Shown: positions 1 to 7,463 of the stretch, in pieces
How positions within the stretch are numbered: position 1 is the first letter of the stretch
Layout: each line of letters starts with the position of its first letter
DNA from: Imhoffiella fuscus
GTDB taxonomy: Bacteria; Pseudomonadota; Gammaproteobacteria; Chromatiales; Chromatiaceae
Length of the DNA: 64,000 bases
Assembly: GCF_042682685.1 (NCBI RefSeq)
Contig: NZ_JBHUHX010000015.1
Location: 1 to 64,000, forward strand
Direction: 5' to 3'
The notes under the pieces: model-generated
Told to the model about the DNA's origin: nothing
Databases searched by the model: none
Seen by the model: only the letters and a program-made list of their open reading frames with translations
Position numbers and translations under genes: made by a program

Positions 1-13
1 ATCGACCCGTATC

Positions 14-65
14 CGGACTTTCAGTCCGTAGCTTCAACCCACCAGCTTTAGCTGGTGGTTGTTGA
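14..65 (+). mobile_element. Probable right end of an IS200/IS605-family element (possible omegaRNA 3' end)
   Basis: Two hairpins sit side by side at the window edge: a 6-bp stem at 14-19/23-28 with a TTC loop, and an 8-bp stem at 39-46/51-58 with a TTTA loop, followed by a TTGTTGA-like junction. Subterminal imperfect hairpins of this kind mark the right end of IS200/IS605 elements. In tnpB-carrying members that end is also the 3' part of the omega (re)RNA, with the guide just beyond the boundary. The transposase or tnpB gene would lie left of the window, so identity is inferred from structure only. Orientation is chosen from the TTTA loop and is uncertain. Confidence 0.45.
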
Positions 66-220
66 GTGGGTCTGGCGGCGGACACGAATCGACCGAACGC
101 GCATCGAGCGCTCACGACCCAAAAGCCGATATTCGTGAAATACCGGCCCGCTGACATCCAGTCAGCGCACACGATACAAGGGGGATGCACCGTTCCGACG
201 AGACGACCGCACCCTGACGA

Positions 221-272
221 ATCGCCAACGAAGAACGGCCGGGTACAAACCCGGCCGTTCTTCGTTGGCGAT
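221..272 (-). terminator. 24-bp perfect inverted repeat downstream of hsp20
   Basis: Arms 221-244 and 249-272 are perfectly complementary around a 4-base loop (ACAA on the plus strand). It lies about 30 bases beyond the hsp20 stop codon, where a terminator would be expected. There is no clean T-tract after either arm; the outer part of the stem is T/C-rich on the exit side. It may be a strong stem terminator, an mRNA 3'-end stabiliser, or a protein-binding palindrome. Confidence 0.5.
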
Positions 273-304
273 GGCCCTGCCATCGCCTGCACAGCGTCTC
301 GATA

Positions 305-781
305 CTACGCAGCCTTGGCCGTTTCCTGGGCAGCCGGTTCATGGGTGATCGACGGCCCGCGATCCGTGCTGCGGATCTCGATGCGACGCGGCTTCATGGC
401 CTCGGGGACCTCGCGTACCAGCTCGATGTTCAGCAGACCGTTCTCCAGACGGGCCTCGGCCACCCTGACGTAGTCGGCCAGCTGGAACTTGCGCTCGAAG
501 CTGCGGTTGGCGATGCCGCGATAGAGGAAGTTGCCCTCCGCCTCGGCCGTCTTGCGCTGACCGGTCACGGTGAGCAGATTCTCCTTGGCCTCGATATCGA
601 GCTCGGACTCGGTGAAGCCCGCCACGGCCAGCGTGATGCGGTAGCTGTTCTCGTCAATGACCTCGACGTTGTAGGGCGGATAGCCGCCCGGCTCGGTCCG
701 GTAGGCGGTCTCGAGCGAATTGGCCAGACGATCGAAACCGATCATGGAGCGGAACAGGGGTGAAAAGTCGAGCGTTGTCAT
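305..781 (-). CDS. hsp20: Small heat shock protein, Hsp20/alpha-crystallin family (IbpA-like)
   Basis: 158-residue holdase chaperone that binds unfolding proteins in the cytoplasm until DnaK/ClpB refold them. The alpha-crystallin domain spans about residues 36-125, with the family signature A-x-L-x-N-G-L-L at 110-117. A C-terminal I-x-I anchoring motif (IEI, 134-136) follows. The ATG at 779-781 is chosen because GGAGG (789-793 on the opposite strand) lies 7 bases upstream; an in-frame ATG 11 codons earlier would fall inside the leader hairpin. The gene is monocistronic. A CIRCE operator over its promoter and a ROSE-like thermometer over its ribosome binding site indicate control at transcription and translation. 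Confidence 0.95.
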   Translation of the reverse strand: MTTLDFSPLFRSMIGFDRLANSLETAYRTEPGGYPPYNVEVIDENSYRITLAVAGFTESELDIEAKENLLTVTGQRKTAEAEGNFLYRGIANRSFERKFQLADYVRVAEARLENGLLNIELVREVPEAMKPRRIEIRSTDRGPSITHEPAAQETAKAA

Positions 782-783
782 GG

Positions 784-806
784 CATATCCTCCGATGAGC
801 AATATG
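784..806 (-). promoter_or_regulatory. ROSE-like RNA thermometer hairpin over the hsp20 ribosome binding site
   Basis: On the minus strand, CATATTGCTC pairs with GGAGGATATG across a 4-base loop, burying the whole Shine-Dalgarno sequence. The pairing is C-G, A-T, T-A, A-T, T-A, T-G, an unpaired G, then C-G, T-A, C-G. A UUGCU strand facing AGGAG with a single bulged G is the hallmark of ROSE elements in hsp20/ibpA leaders. The inferred leader of about 100 bases also fits that class. The fold was read by eye, with no energy calculation. Confidence 0.75.
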
Positions 807-893
807 TGCCGCAAGGCAGTATGAACAATGGAATGGCGTTCTTGCGAACCACCGGTTTCGCAGCCCCCAAGCGGGCGACTGCTTACGTTATGT

Positions 894-922
894 AAAGTAG
901 AACCTCGTTAGCACTCTGTCAA
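894..922 (-). promoter_or_regulatory. Sigma70-type promoter of hsp20
   Basis: Read on the minus strand, a consensus -35 TTGACA (plus 917-922) is followed after 17 bases by TACTTT (plus 894-899) as a weak -10. The -35 hexamer lies entirely in the CIRCE spacer and spills into its left half by spacing, so a bound HrcA dimer would exclude RNA polymerase. Transcription would start near 887, giving a leader of about 105 bases. Confidence 0.65.
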
Positions 923-934
923 GATGAGTGCTAA
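908..934. promoter_or_regulatory. CIRCE operator (HrcA binding site)
   Basis: A perfect match to the CIRCE consensus: TTAGCACTC (908-916), a 9-base spacer, and GAGTGCTAA (926-934). CIRCE is bound by the heat-shock repressor HrcA. It lies over the hsp20 promoter and about 150 bases upstream of the divergent dioxygenase gene, so it could affect both. hrcA itself is not in this window. Confidence 0.95.
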
Positions 935-1085
935 CAACCGATTCCAATCTCAAGGAAACGCGACCAGAGCGTGCAACGGCGTCTTCTCGTATACCATCGA
1001 CGACCGCAAGGGGCCGGCAACCGAGGAGACGAACCACGTTCCAGGCAGGACCCCGCACGACGAACCAGCTAGAGGACGCACGCCA

Positions 1086-1961
1086 ATGCACGACTCCCCG
1101 TTCGACCTCGCCAATGATGCTGCCTACCGGCACTGGCACGACGAGAAACTGAGACAGGCCCCGACGGATCTTTCACGGCTGATCGTGGAGATCGGCGATC
1201 CTCGCGAACTCAGTGCCACGGAGCACCAAGCCATACTGGAACGCTGCCGCCTCGCCAACATGGCGATCTATGTCGGCAAGACGGGAGACGATCCGGCGAA
1301 ATCCATCCCGCACGACCTGGGGGCCCGATTCGGACTCACTCGGCTGGATCACAACCCTGGGGCCGACGAGGACGCCATCACCTCGCTGACCGTGCAGACC
1401 GACCGCCAGCATCGCGACTTCATTCCCTACTCGAACCGTCCCATCTCCTGGCATACCGACGGCTATTACAACAGCCCGCACCGCCAGATCAGAGGCATGC
1501 TCCTGCATTGCGTCCACCCGGCGGAACAGGGCGGCGCAAATGCCCTGCTCGACCATGAGATCCTCTACATCCTGCTGCGCGACCAAAACCCCGATCATAT
1601 CCGCGCCCTGATGCACCCGGAGTGCATGAGCATCCCGGCACATCATGTCGATGGAGAAGAGGCACGTCCGGAGCGCACCGGCCCCGTGTTCTCGGTGCAA
1701 TCGGACGGGCGTCTGCATCTGCGTTATACCAACCGCGCACGCAATATCCGCTGGCGCGACGATCCTGAAACCGGCGAGGCCGTCACGGCATTGAGGGAAC
1801 TGCTCGAACGGGAATCGCCCTGGCACTTCAGCGCGCGCCTGGAACCGGGCTGGGGCCTGATCTGCAACAACGTCCTGCACACCCGCACCGGATTCAGCGA
1901 CGGGCCCAGCCAGCGCCTCATCTACCGGGCGCGTTATTACGACCGGATCAGCGGAACCTGA
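1086..1961 (+). CDS. TauD/TfdA-family Fe(II)/2-oxoglutarate dioxygenase
   Basis: 291 residues, typical for this family of non-haem iron oxygenases that hydroxylate small carboxylates, sulfonates or amino-acid derivatives using 2-oxoglutarate. The iron triad is visible: H123-x-D125 in a WHTDGYY context and the distal H265 in NNVLHTR. An arginine near 277 would bind the 2-oxoglutarate carboxylate. The ATG at 1086 is preceded by GAGGA; the longer open frame back to 924 begins inside CIRCE and its extra residues look non-coding. It is divergent from hsp20 and convergent with hisC. The substrate cannot be deduced, and taurine use is not implied. Confidence 0.85.
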   Translation: MHDSPFDLANDAAYRHWHDEKLRQAPTDLSRLIVEIGDPRELSATEHQAILERCRLANMAIYVGKTGDDPAKSIPHDLGARFGLTRLDHNPGADEDAITSLTVQTDRQHRDFIPYSNRPISWHTDGYYNSPHRQIRGMLLHCVHPAEQGGANALLDHEILYILLRDQNPDHIRALMHPECMSIPAHHVDGEEARPERTGPVFSVQSDGRLHLRYTNRARNIRWRDDPETGEAVTALRELLERESPWHFSARLEPGWGLICNNVLHTRTGFSDGPSQRLIYRARYYDRISGT

Positions 1962-1965
1962 GCGC

Positions 1966-3042
1966 TCAGATCACCGCTTTCAGCGCCGCGACGAAGGCTG
2001 CATTCTCCTCCGGCGAGCCGACGGTCACGCGCAGACAATCGGCGAGCAGGGGATGCGCGCCGTCGAGTTTTTTGATGAGAATCTTGCGTTCCTTGAGGCC
2101 GTCGAAGACGGCGCCTACCTGTCCGGCCGGGGCGCGCATCAGGATGAAATTGGCCTCGCTCGGAAAGAGATGCAGGCCGTCGATCCCGCTCAGCGCCTCG
2201 AACAGATGCCCGCGCTCGACACGGATGGAGTGGGTCTGGGCATCGAAGAGCGGCTTGTGCTCAAGCGCGAAGGTAGCGGAGACCTGCGTGAGGACGTTGA
2301 CGTTGTAGGGCAGACGCACCTTGTCGATCTCGGCCAGCCAGGGCCTGGGACCGACCAGATAACCGAGCCTTAGACCGGCCAGCCCCATTTTGGAGACGGT
2401 CCGCAGGACCAGCAGGTTCTCCCAGTCGCCGAGCAAGCCCAGGAAGCTGCAGTCGGTGAAGGGCGCATAGGCCTCGTCGACGATGACCAAACCGGGTGCC
2501 GCCTCGATGATGCAGACCATGTCGTCCGCGTCGAAACGGTTCCCGGTCGGGTTATTCGGATAGGCCAGATAGACCAGCGCCGGCTGTTCGCGCTCGATGG
2601 CCTCCAGCATCGCCGGCAGATCCAGCGAGAACGTCTCGGCCTGGAGCGGAACGCTGACATAGTCCATTCCGGCGAAGAGTCCGATCATGCGATACATGAC
2701 GAACCCTGGATCGACCGACAGCACCTTGCGTCCGGGCTGGGCGACCGTCAGGGCCAGCATCTGGATCAGCTCGTCCGAACCGTTGCCGAGCAGCACCCCC
2801 ATGTCGTCGGGAATCCCCATGGCCTCGCGCAGCGCATCCTGAAGCAGCTCGCATTGAGGATCCGGATAGCGGTTCAGCTCGACGCCGCGCAGCGCTTCGA
2901 GCCACTCGGAGACCAGGGATTCGGGCCAGCCATAGGGATTTTCCATGGCATCCAATTTGATCAGGCCAGCGGCCTCGGCGACATGATAGGCGTCCAGCGC
3001 GAGAATTTCGGGCCGAACGAGTGCATCGATCCGCGCCTTCAA
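1966..3042 (-). CDS. hisC: Histidinol-phosphate aminotransferase
   Basis: 358-residue PLP enzyme of class I/II aminotransferase fold that converts imidazole-acetol phosphate and glutamate to histidinol phosphate. The PLP lysine is K218 in TVSKMGLAG; YPNNPTGN near 161-168 and VDEAY near 188-192 are the usual cofactor-binding segments. The start appears to be TTG (3040-3042), which overlaps the hisD stop as TTGA and has a GAGGGG ribosome binding site just upstream. It is the last gene of the mla-murA-his cluster. A specialised paralogue (HisC2/aromatic) is possible, but adjacency to hisD supports the histidine role. Confidence 0.95.
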   Translation of the reverse strand: MKARIDALVRPEILALDAYHVAEAAGLIKLDAMENPYGWPESLVSEWLEALRGVELNRYPDPQCELLQDALREAMGIPDDMGVLLGNGSDELIQMLALTVAQPGRKVLSVDPGFVMYRMIGLFAGMDYVSVPLQAETFSLDLPAMLEAIEREQPALVYLAYPNNPTGNRFDADDMVCIIEAAPGLVIVDEAYAPFTDCSFLGLLGDWENLLVLRTVSKMGLAGLRLGYLVGPRPWLAEIDKVRLPYNVNVLTQVSATFALEHKPLFDAQTHSIRVERGHLFEALSGIDGLHLFPSEANFILMRAPAGQVGAVFDGLKERKILIKKLDGAHPLLADCLRVTVGSPEENAAFVAALKAVI

Positions 3043-4361
3043 GTCCCCTCCTCGCCTCGGTATTCGGCCGAACGGGCATGAGCGGTCAGCCCTTCGCCGC
3101 GCGCCAGCACGGAGGCGGTGCGTGAGAGCGTTGCCGAGCCGACGCGCGAGGCCATGATGAGGCTCGAACGCTTCTGGAAGTCATAGACCCCCAGAGGCGA
3201 AGAGAAGCGCGCGGTGCGGGAGGTCGGCAGCACGTGGTTGGGACCGGCGCAATAGTCGCCCAGCGCCTCGGCCGTATAGCGCCCCATGAAGATGGCGCCG
3301 GCGTGACGGATGCGACCGACGATCGCCTCGGGATTCTCGATCGACAGCTCCAGGTGCTCCGGGGCGATCTCGTTGGCGACGGCGATGGCGTCGTCCAGAT
3401 CGCGGGCGAGGACGAGCGCGCCGCGCGCCTTCAGGGCAGCGTCGATGATTTCCTGGCGCTCCATGGTCGGCAGCAGCTTGTCGATGCTGGCGGCGACGCG
3501 ATCGAGGAACTCGGCGTCCCAGCTCACCAGAATGGACTGGGCGTCCTCGTCGTGCTCGGCCTGGGAGAAGAGGTCCATGGCGATCCAGTCCGGGTCCGTC
3601 CCGCCGTCGCAGACGACCAGGATCTCGGAGGGACCGGCGACCATGTCGATGCCGACCTGGCCGAAGACGGCGCGCTTGGCGGTCGCGACATAGATGTTTC
3701 CGGGACCCACGATCTTGTCCACACCCGGAATCGTCTCGGTGCCGTAGGCGAGCGCGGCAACGGCCTGCGCCCCCCCGACCGCGAAGGCGCGATCGACGCC
3801 AGCGACGTGCGCCGCAGCGAGGACCAGCTCGTTGAGTTCGCCGTCGGGAGTGGGCACCACCATGATGAGTTCGGAGACGCCGGCAACCTTGGCCGGAACG
3901 GCGTTCATCAGCACCGACGAGGGATAGGCAGCCTTGCCGCCCGGCACATAGAGCCCGGCGCGATCGAGCGGCGTGATCTGCTGACCCAGCAGCGTCCCGT
4001 CATCCTCGCGATAGCTCCACCCGGTCATTTTCTGATGCTCGGCATAGGCGCGAATGCGCTCGGCGGCCGTCTCCAACGCCTGGCGCTGTTCGGCCGGGAT
4101 GGAGGCCCAGGCCCGAGCCAGACGCGAGCGCGGAAGCTCCAGATCGGCCGCAGAGGCCGGCGTCCAGCGGTCGAAACGGGTGGTGTAGTCCAGCAGCGCG
4201 GCATCGCCGCGCGCACGGACTTCGCGGATGATCTCGGCGACGGTGCCTTGTACCCGATCGTCGGAGACCGAATCCCAGGCCAGCAAGGCCGCGAGTCGGG
4301 ATTGGAAATCGGCGTCCTGGGTGGAGAGACGTTTGATATCGGTCACGGTTGTCTCACTCAT
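3039..4361 (-). CDS. hisD: Histidinol dehydrogenase
   Basis: 440 residues, full length for HisD, which oxidises L-histidinol to histidine in two NAD-dependent steps. Recognisable family segments include GPGNIYVATAKR, DMVAGPSEILVV and FSQAEHDEDAQS, whose Gln and His belong to the zinc/substrate site. It starts with ATG and lies downstream of hisG across a 172-bp repeat-bearing gap, and its stop overlaps the hisC start. Co-transcription with hisC is very likely. Confidence 0.97.
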   Translation of the reverse strand: MSETTVTDIKRLSTQDADFQSRLAALLAWDSVSDDRVQGTVAEIIREVRARGDAALLDYTTRFDRWTPASAADLELPRSRLARAWASIPAEQRQALETAAERIRAYAEHQKMTGWSYREDDGTLLGQQITPLDRAGLYVPGGKAAYPSSVLMNAVPAKVAGVSELIMVVPTPDGELNELVLAAAHVAGVDRAFAVGGAQAVAALAYGTETIPGVDKIVGPGNIYVATAKRAVFGQVGIDMVAGPSEILVVCDGGTDPDWIAMDLFSQAEHDEDAQSILVSWDAEFLDRVAASIDKLLPTMERQEIIDAALKARGALVLARDLDDAIAVANEIAPEHLELSIENPEAIVGRIRHAGAIFMGRYTAEALGDYCAGPNHVLPTSRTARFSSPLGVYDFQKRSSLIMASRVGSATLSRTASVLARGEGLTAHARSAEYRGEEGT

Positions 4362-4372
4362 GTTTGATTGGT

Positions 4373-4527
4373 AGCTGCCGGCTTCCTGCCACCAGCCACC
4401 AGCGGATGTATGTCTTTATGGACGACCCCTTTCCTCATCCAGCCAAGCATCGGTCAAGGGATCGAGATTGGAAAGCGGCTCCAACCAAGCTGGCAGCTGG
4501 AGGCTGGCCGCTGGAAGCTGGCCGCTC
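4373..4527. repeat. Imperfect GCTGG-rich inverted/tandem repeats between hisG and hisD
   Basis: One block (about 4373-4405) is rich in AGCTGCC/CCACCAGC units. A second (about 4488-4527) is a tandem array of near-copies of GCTGG(A/C)(A/G)GCTGG-type units. The second block is partly complementary to the first, so the hisG-hisD messenger could fold a long imperfect stem. The remaining bases of the gap carry no gene. Confidence 0.5.
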
Positions 4528-4533
4528 TCTCAA

Positions 4534-5178
4534 TCACTCGCCGTCGACGGACTCGCGCAGCGACGTCAGCAAGGCGCTCACCGCCTCGTGCTTCATCTTC
4601 CAGGATGCCTTGTTCACCACCAGTCGCGAGCTGATGTCGGCGATGTGCTCCAGCGGCACCAGGCCGTTGGCCTTGAGCGTGTTGCCGCTCTCGACCAGAT
4701 CGACGATCAGGTCGGCCAATCCGACCAGGGGGGCCAGTTCCATGGAGCCGTAGAGCTTGATGATCTCGACCTGCTGTCCCTTGGCGGCGAAATAGCGCTC
4801 GGCGCTATGCACGTATTTGGTGGCGATACGCAGTCGGCGGGAGGTCGGAGGCTGGGTATCCGGCAATCCAGCCACCATCAAACGGCAGCGCGCGATCTTG
4901 AGATCCAGCGGCTCGTAAAGCCCCTCGCCACCGTGCTCCAGCAGAACGTCCTTGCCCGCCACCCCGAGGTCGGCTGCGCCGTATTGGACATAGGTCGGCA
5001 CATCGCTGGCGCGGATGATGACGAACTTCACCTTGGGATTGCTGGTTTCCAGAATCAGCTTGCGGCTGGTTTCGGGATCGTCCAGCGGCTCGATCCCTGC
5101 ATTCGCCAGCAGCGGCAGGGTCTGCTCGAAAATCCGCCCCTTCGACAAGGCAATGGTGAGAGAGGCATTCAAATTCAT
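4534..5178 (-). CDS. hisG: ATP phosphoribosyltransferase, short form
   Basis: 214 residues catalysing the first committed step of histidine synthesis (ATP + PRPP to phosphoribosyl-ATP). The N-terminus LTIALSKGRI, the PRPP-binding segment DLIVDLVESGNTLKANG and the overall length identify it. The length matches the short HisG form, which lacks the C-terminal histidine-sensing domain and in other bacteria works with the HisZ subunit; no hisZ is in this window. The ATG at 5176-5178 gives MNLNAS and lies only 7 bases after the murA stop, implying translational coupling. Confidence 0.95.
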   Translation of the reverse strand: MNLNASLTIALSKGRIFEQTLPLLANAGIEPLDDPETSRKLILETSNPKVKFVIIRASDVPTYVQYGAADLGVAGKDVLLEHGGEGLYEPLDLKIARCRLMVAGLPDTQPPTSRRLRIATKYVHSAERYFAAKGQQVEIIKLYGSMELAPLVGLADLIVDLVESGNTLKANGLVPLEHIADISSRLVVNKASWKMKHEAVSALLTSLRESVDGE

Positions 5179-5185
5179 GGTGCGA

Positions 5186-6454
5186 TCATCCTCTGGCCCC
5201 GGCGATGCGCTGGATGCTCGCACCCAACCCCAGGAGCTTGTCTTCGATGTTCTCATAGCCGCGATCCAGGTGATAGATGCGGTCGATCAGGGTCTCGCCC
5301 TCGGCCACCAGCCCCGCCAAAACCAGGCTCGCCGAGGCGCGCAGGTCGGTCGCCATCACCGGCGCTGCGGTCAAACGCTCGACACCATGACAGATGGCGA
5401 TGTTGCCCTCGACACGGATGTCGGCGCCCATGCGCTGCAGTTCCGGAACATGCATGTAGCGGTTTTCGAAGATGGTCTCGGCGATCGAGCCGACACCCTC
5501 GGCGATGCTGTTGAGCGCGCAGAACTGCGCCTGCATGTCGGTCGGGAAGGCCGGATGCGGCGCCGTGTGGATGTCGACAGCTTGCGGACGTCGGCCGTGC
5601 ATGTCCAGCTCGATCCAATCCTCGCCAACACGCACCTCGGCCCCCGCCTCGCGCAGCTTATGCAGCACGGCGTCGAGACAGTCGGGGCGCGTCTCGGTGA
5701 CGCGCACGCAGCCGCCGGTCATCGCCGCCGCAACCAGGAAGGTCCCGGTCTCGATGCGATCGGGCATGACCCGATAGCGCGCCCCGGACAGCCGCTCCAC
5801 GCCCTGGATCTGAATCCGATCGGTGCCGGCGCCTTCGATCCGCGCACCCATGGCATTCAGAAAATCGGCCAGATCCGCGACCTCGGGCTCGCGGGCCGCA
5901 TTCTCGATCAGGGTCTCGCCCTCGGCGAGGGCGGCGGCCATCATGAGATTTTCGGTCCCGGTCACCGACACCATATCCATGACCAAGTGCGCACCGCGCA
6001 GACGCCCGGCGCGCGCGCGGATATAGCCGCCCTCGACGGTGACGTCCGCCCCCATGGCGCGCAGACCCTCGATATGCAGATTCACCGGACGCGCCCCGAT
6101 GGCACAGCCCCCGGGAAGCGAGACGTCGGCCCGGCCATAACGCGCCACCAGGGGGCCGAGCACCAAAATCGAGGCCCGCATGGTCTTCACCAGCTCGTAG
6201 GGCGCAACGAAGCTGGCGAGGGTGCGCGGCTCGACCTGCACCACCCCCTCGCCTTGCGGCGTCAGGCATGCACCCATCCGGCCCAGCAGGTCGAAGGTCG
6301 TCGAGATATCCCGCAACTGCGGGACGTTGTCGAGCGTCACCGGCTCATCGGCGAGCAAGGTCGCCGCCAGAATGGGCAGCGCGGCGTTCTTGGCGCCGGA
6401 GGCCCGCACCTGACCATTCAGGGGGGCACCACCGGTGATGAGGAGCTTATCCAT
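5186..6454 (-). CDS. murA: UDP-N-acetylglucosamine 1-carboxyvinyltransferase
   Basis: 422-residue cytoplasmic enzyme that transfers enolpyruvate from PEP to UDP-GlcNAc, the first step of peptidoglycan precursor synthesis and the fosfomycin target. N-terminal KLLITGG...GAKNAALP and the active-site loop with its cysteine in PGGCAIGARP are present. The ATG at 6452-6454 is chosen for the conserved MDKLLI start; the longer frame runs into mlaB. The gap to mlaB is only 74 bases, so the ibaG (bolA-like) gene usually found between these genes in gammaproteobacteria is missing here. Confidence 0.97.
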   Translation of the reverse strand: MDKLLITGGAPLNGQVRASGAKNAALPILAATLLADEPVTLDNVPQLRDISTTFDLLGRMGACLTPQGEGVVQVEPRTLASFVAPYELVKTMRASILVLGPLVARYGRADVSLPGGCAIGARPVNLHIEGLRAMGADVTVEGGYIRARAGRLRGAHLVMDMVSVTGTENLMMAAALAEGETLIENAAREPEVADLADFLNAMGARIEGAGTDRIQIQGVERLSGARYRVMPDRIETGTFLVAAAMTGGCVRVTETRPDCLDAVLHKLREAGAEVRVGEDWIELDMHGRRPQAVDIHTAPHPAFPTDMQAQFCALNSIAEGVGSIAETIFENRYMHVPELQRMGADIRVEGNIAICHGVERLTAAPVMATDLRASASLVLAGLVAEGETLIDRIYHLDRGYENIEDKLLGLGASIQRIAGARG

Positions 6455-6528
6455 GGTTTTCGTTGAATCGAGAACAGAGTGGGATCGAGAGAAACGGCAG
6501 GGGATAAACGGGATCGAGCGCGCGCCGA

Positions 6529-6846
6529 TCAGGCGGCAACCGGCAACACATCCTGCAGATTCGAGAAGGCCGCGATCCGCAGCAGCGAATCGGGGACGTT
6601 GGCGTAGGATAGATGAATGCCACGGGCACGCGCCATGTCCGACCACTCCAGCAGCAGGGCCAGCCCGGCGCTGTTGGCCGACTCGACCTCGGCGAGATCC
6701 AGGATCAGCGCGCCGCCCTGAGCCGGCCCGGAGTCCTTGAACAGCCGTTCGCCCGCCGTGGCCAGACGGGACACGGTCGTGAAATCCATGGCCCCCGTCA
6801 AACGCCACCGGCCGGATTCGATCGGTGTCAAACGCGTCTCGGTCAC
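6529..6846 (-). CDS. mlaB: STAS-domain protein of the Mla pathway
   Basis: About 105 residues. A single STAS domain with the typical LILDLAEVESANSAGL segment, where the serine/aspartate loop of anti-anti-sigma-like folds lies. In the Mla system MlaB sits on the cytoplasmic ATPase MlaF and is needed for complex assembly and activity. The likely start is GTG (6844-6846), overlapping the mlaC stop as GTGA with AGGAG right next to it; a later ATG (MDFTTV) is an alternative. Last mla gene before murA. Confidence 0.85.
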   Translation of the reverse strand: MTETRLTPIESGRWRLTGAMDFTTVSRLATAGERLFKDSGPAQGGALILDLAEVESANSAGLALLLEWSDMARARGIHLSYANVPDSLLRIAAFSNLQDVLPVAA

Positions 6847-7463
6847 TCCTGCCCTTTCCTGTTCATGTCGCCCAGCTTGGCGATCAGACCATCGATACCG
6901 TTCTGACGGATCTCGTTGGCGAAGCTGTTGCGATAGTTGCCGACCAGGCTGGCGTTGTTGATGACGACGTCGTACACCTTCCAGCCGCTGCCGTTGTCGA
7001 ACATGCGGTAGTCGACCGGAATCGGCGCAGCGCCCGCCTCGCGCACCTCGGTCGGCACCGTGACCATATTCGGACGACTTCCCGGCTTGGCCGGAAGATA
7101 GCGGATCTCCTGACCGGAATAGCTGAGCAGCGAGCGGGCATAGGTGCGAACCAGCACCTGCTTGAAACCGTCGACCAGCTGGCGCTGCTGAGCGGCCGTC
7201 GCCTGACGCCAGTATTGGCCAACGGCCCCCTGGGTGATGCGCTCGAAATCGAAGTGCGGCGCCGCGATGCTCTCGATCATCCCGTAGATCAGGGACGGAT
7301 TGCGCTCCACTTCGCTCCGGCGAGCCTCTAGGGTTGCCAGCATGCGGTCGGCGGTCCGCTTCACCAGCGCGGAGGCGTCCTCCTGGGACGCGAAGAGGCT
7401 GCCACTCCACACCAGCGGAATGAGGACCAGCAATAAGAGGAAGACATGACGTTTTTGAAGCAT
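6843..7463 (-). CDS. mlaC: Periplasmic phospholipid-binding protein MlaC
   Basis: 206 residues with a clear signal peptide (about residues 1-26, hydrophobic core after KRH). The mature protein is the MlaC/Ttg2D family, which ferries phospholipids across the periplasm between the outer-membrane MlaA complex and the inner-membrane MlaFEDB transporter. Family features include the C-terminal YRMFDNGSGWKVYDVVI segment. mlaA is not in the window. The gene overlaps mlaD by one base and mlaB by four, indicating one transcript. Confidence 0.95.
   Translation of the reverse strand: MLQKRHVFLLLLVLIPLVWSGSLFASQEDASALVKRTADRMLATLEARRSEVERNPSLIYGMIESIAAPHFDFERITQGAVGQYWRQATAAQQRQLVDGFKQVLVRTYARSLLSYSGQEIRYLPAKPGSRPNMVTVPTEVREAGAAPIPVDYRMFDNGSGWKVYDVVINNASLVGNYRNSFANEIRQNGIDGLIAKLGDMNRKGQE

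Noticed and set aside
924..1085. In-frame N-terminal extension of the dioxygenase
   Set aside because: Its ATG is part of the CIRCE palindrome and the predicted residues do not look like protein; a ribosome binding site supports ATG 1086.
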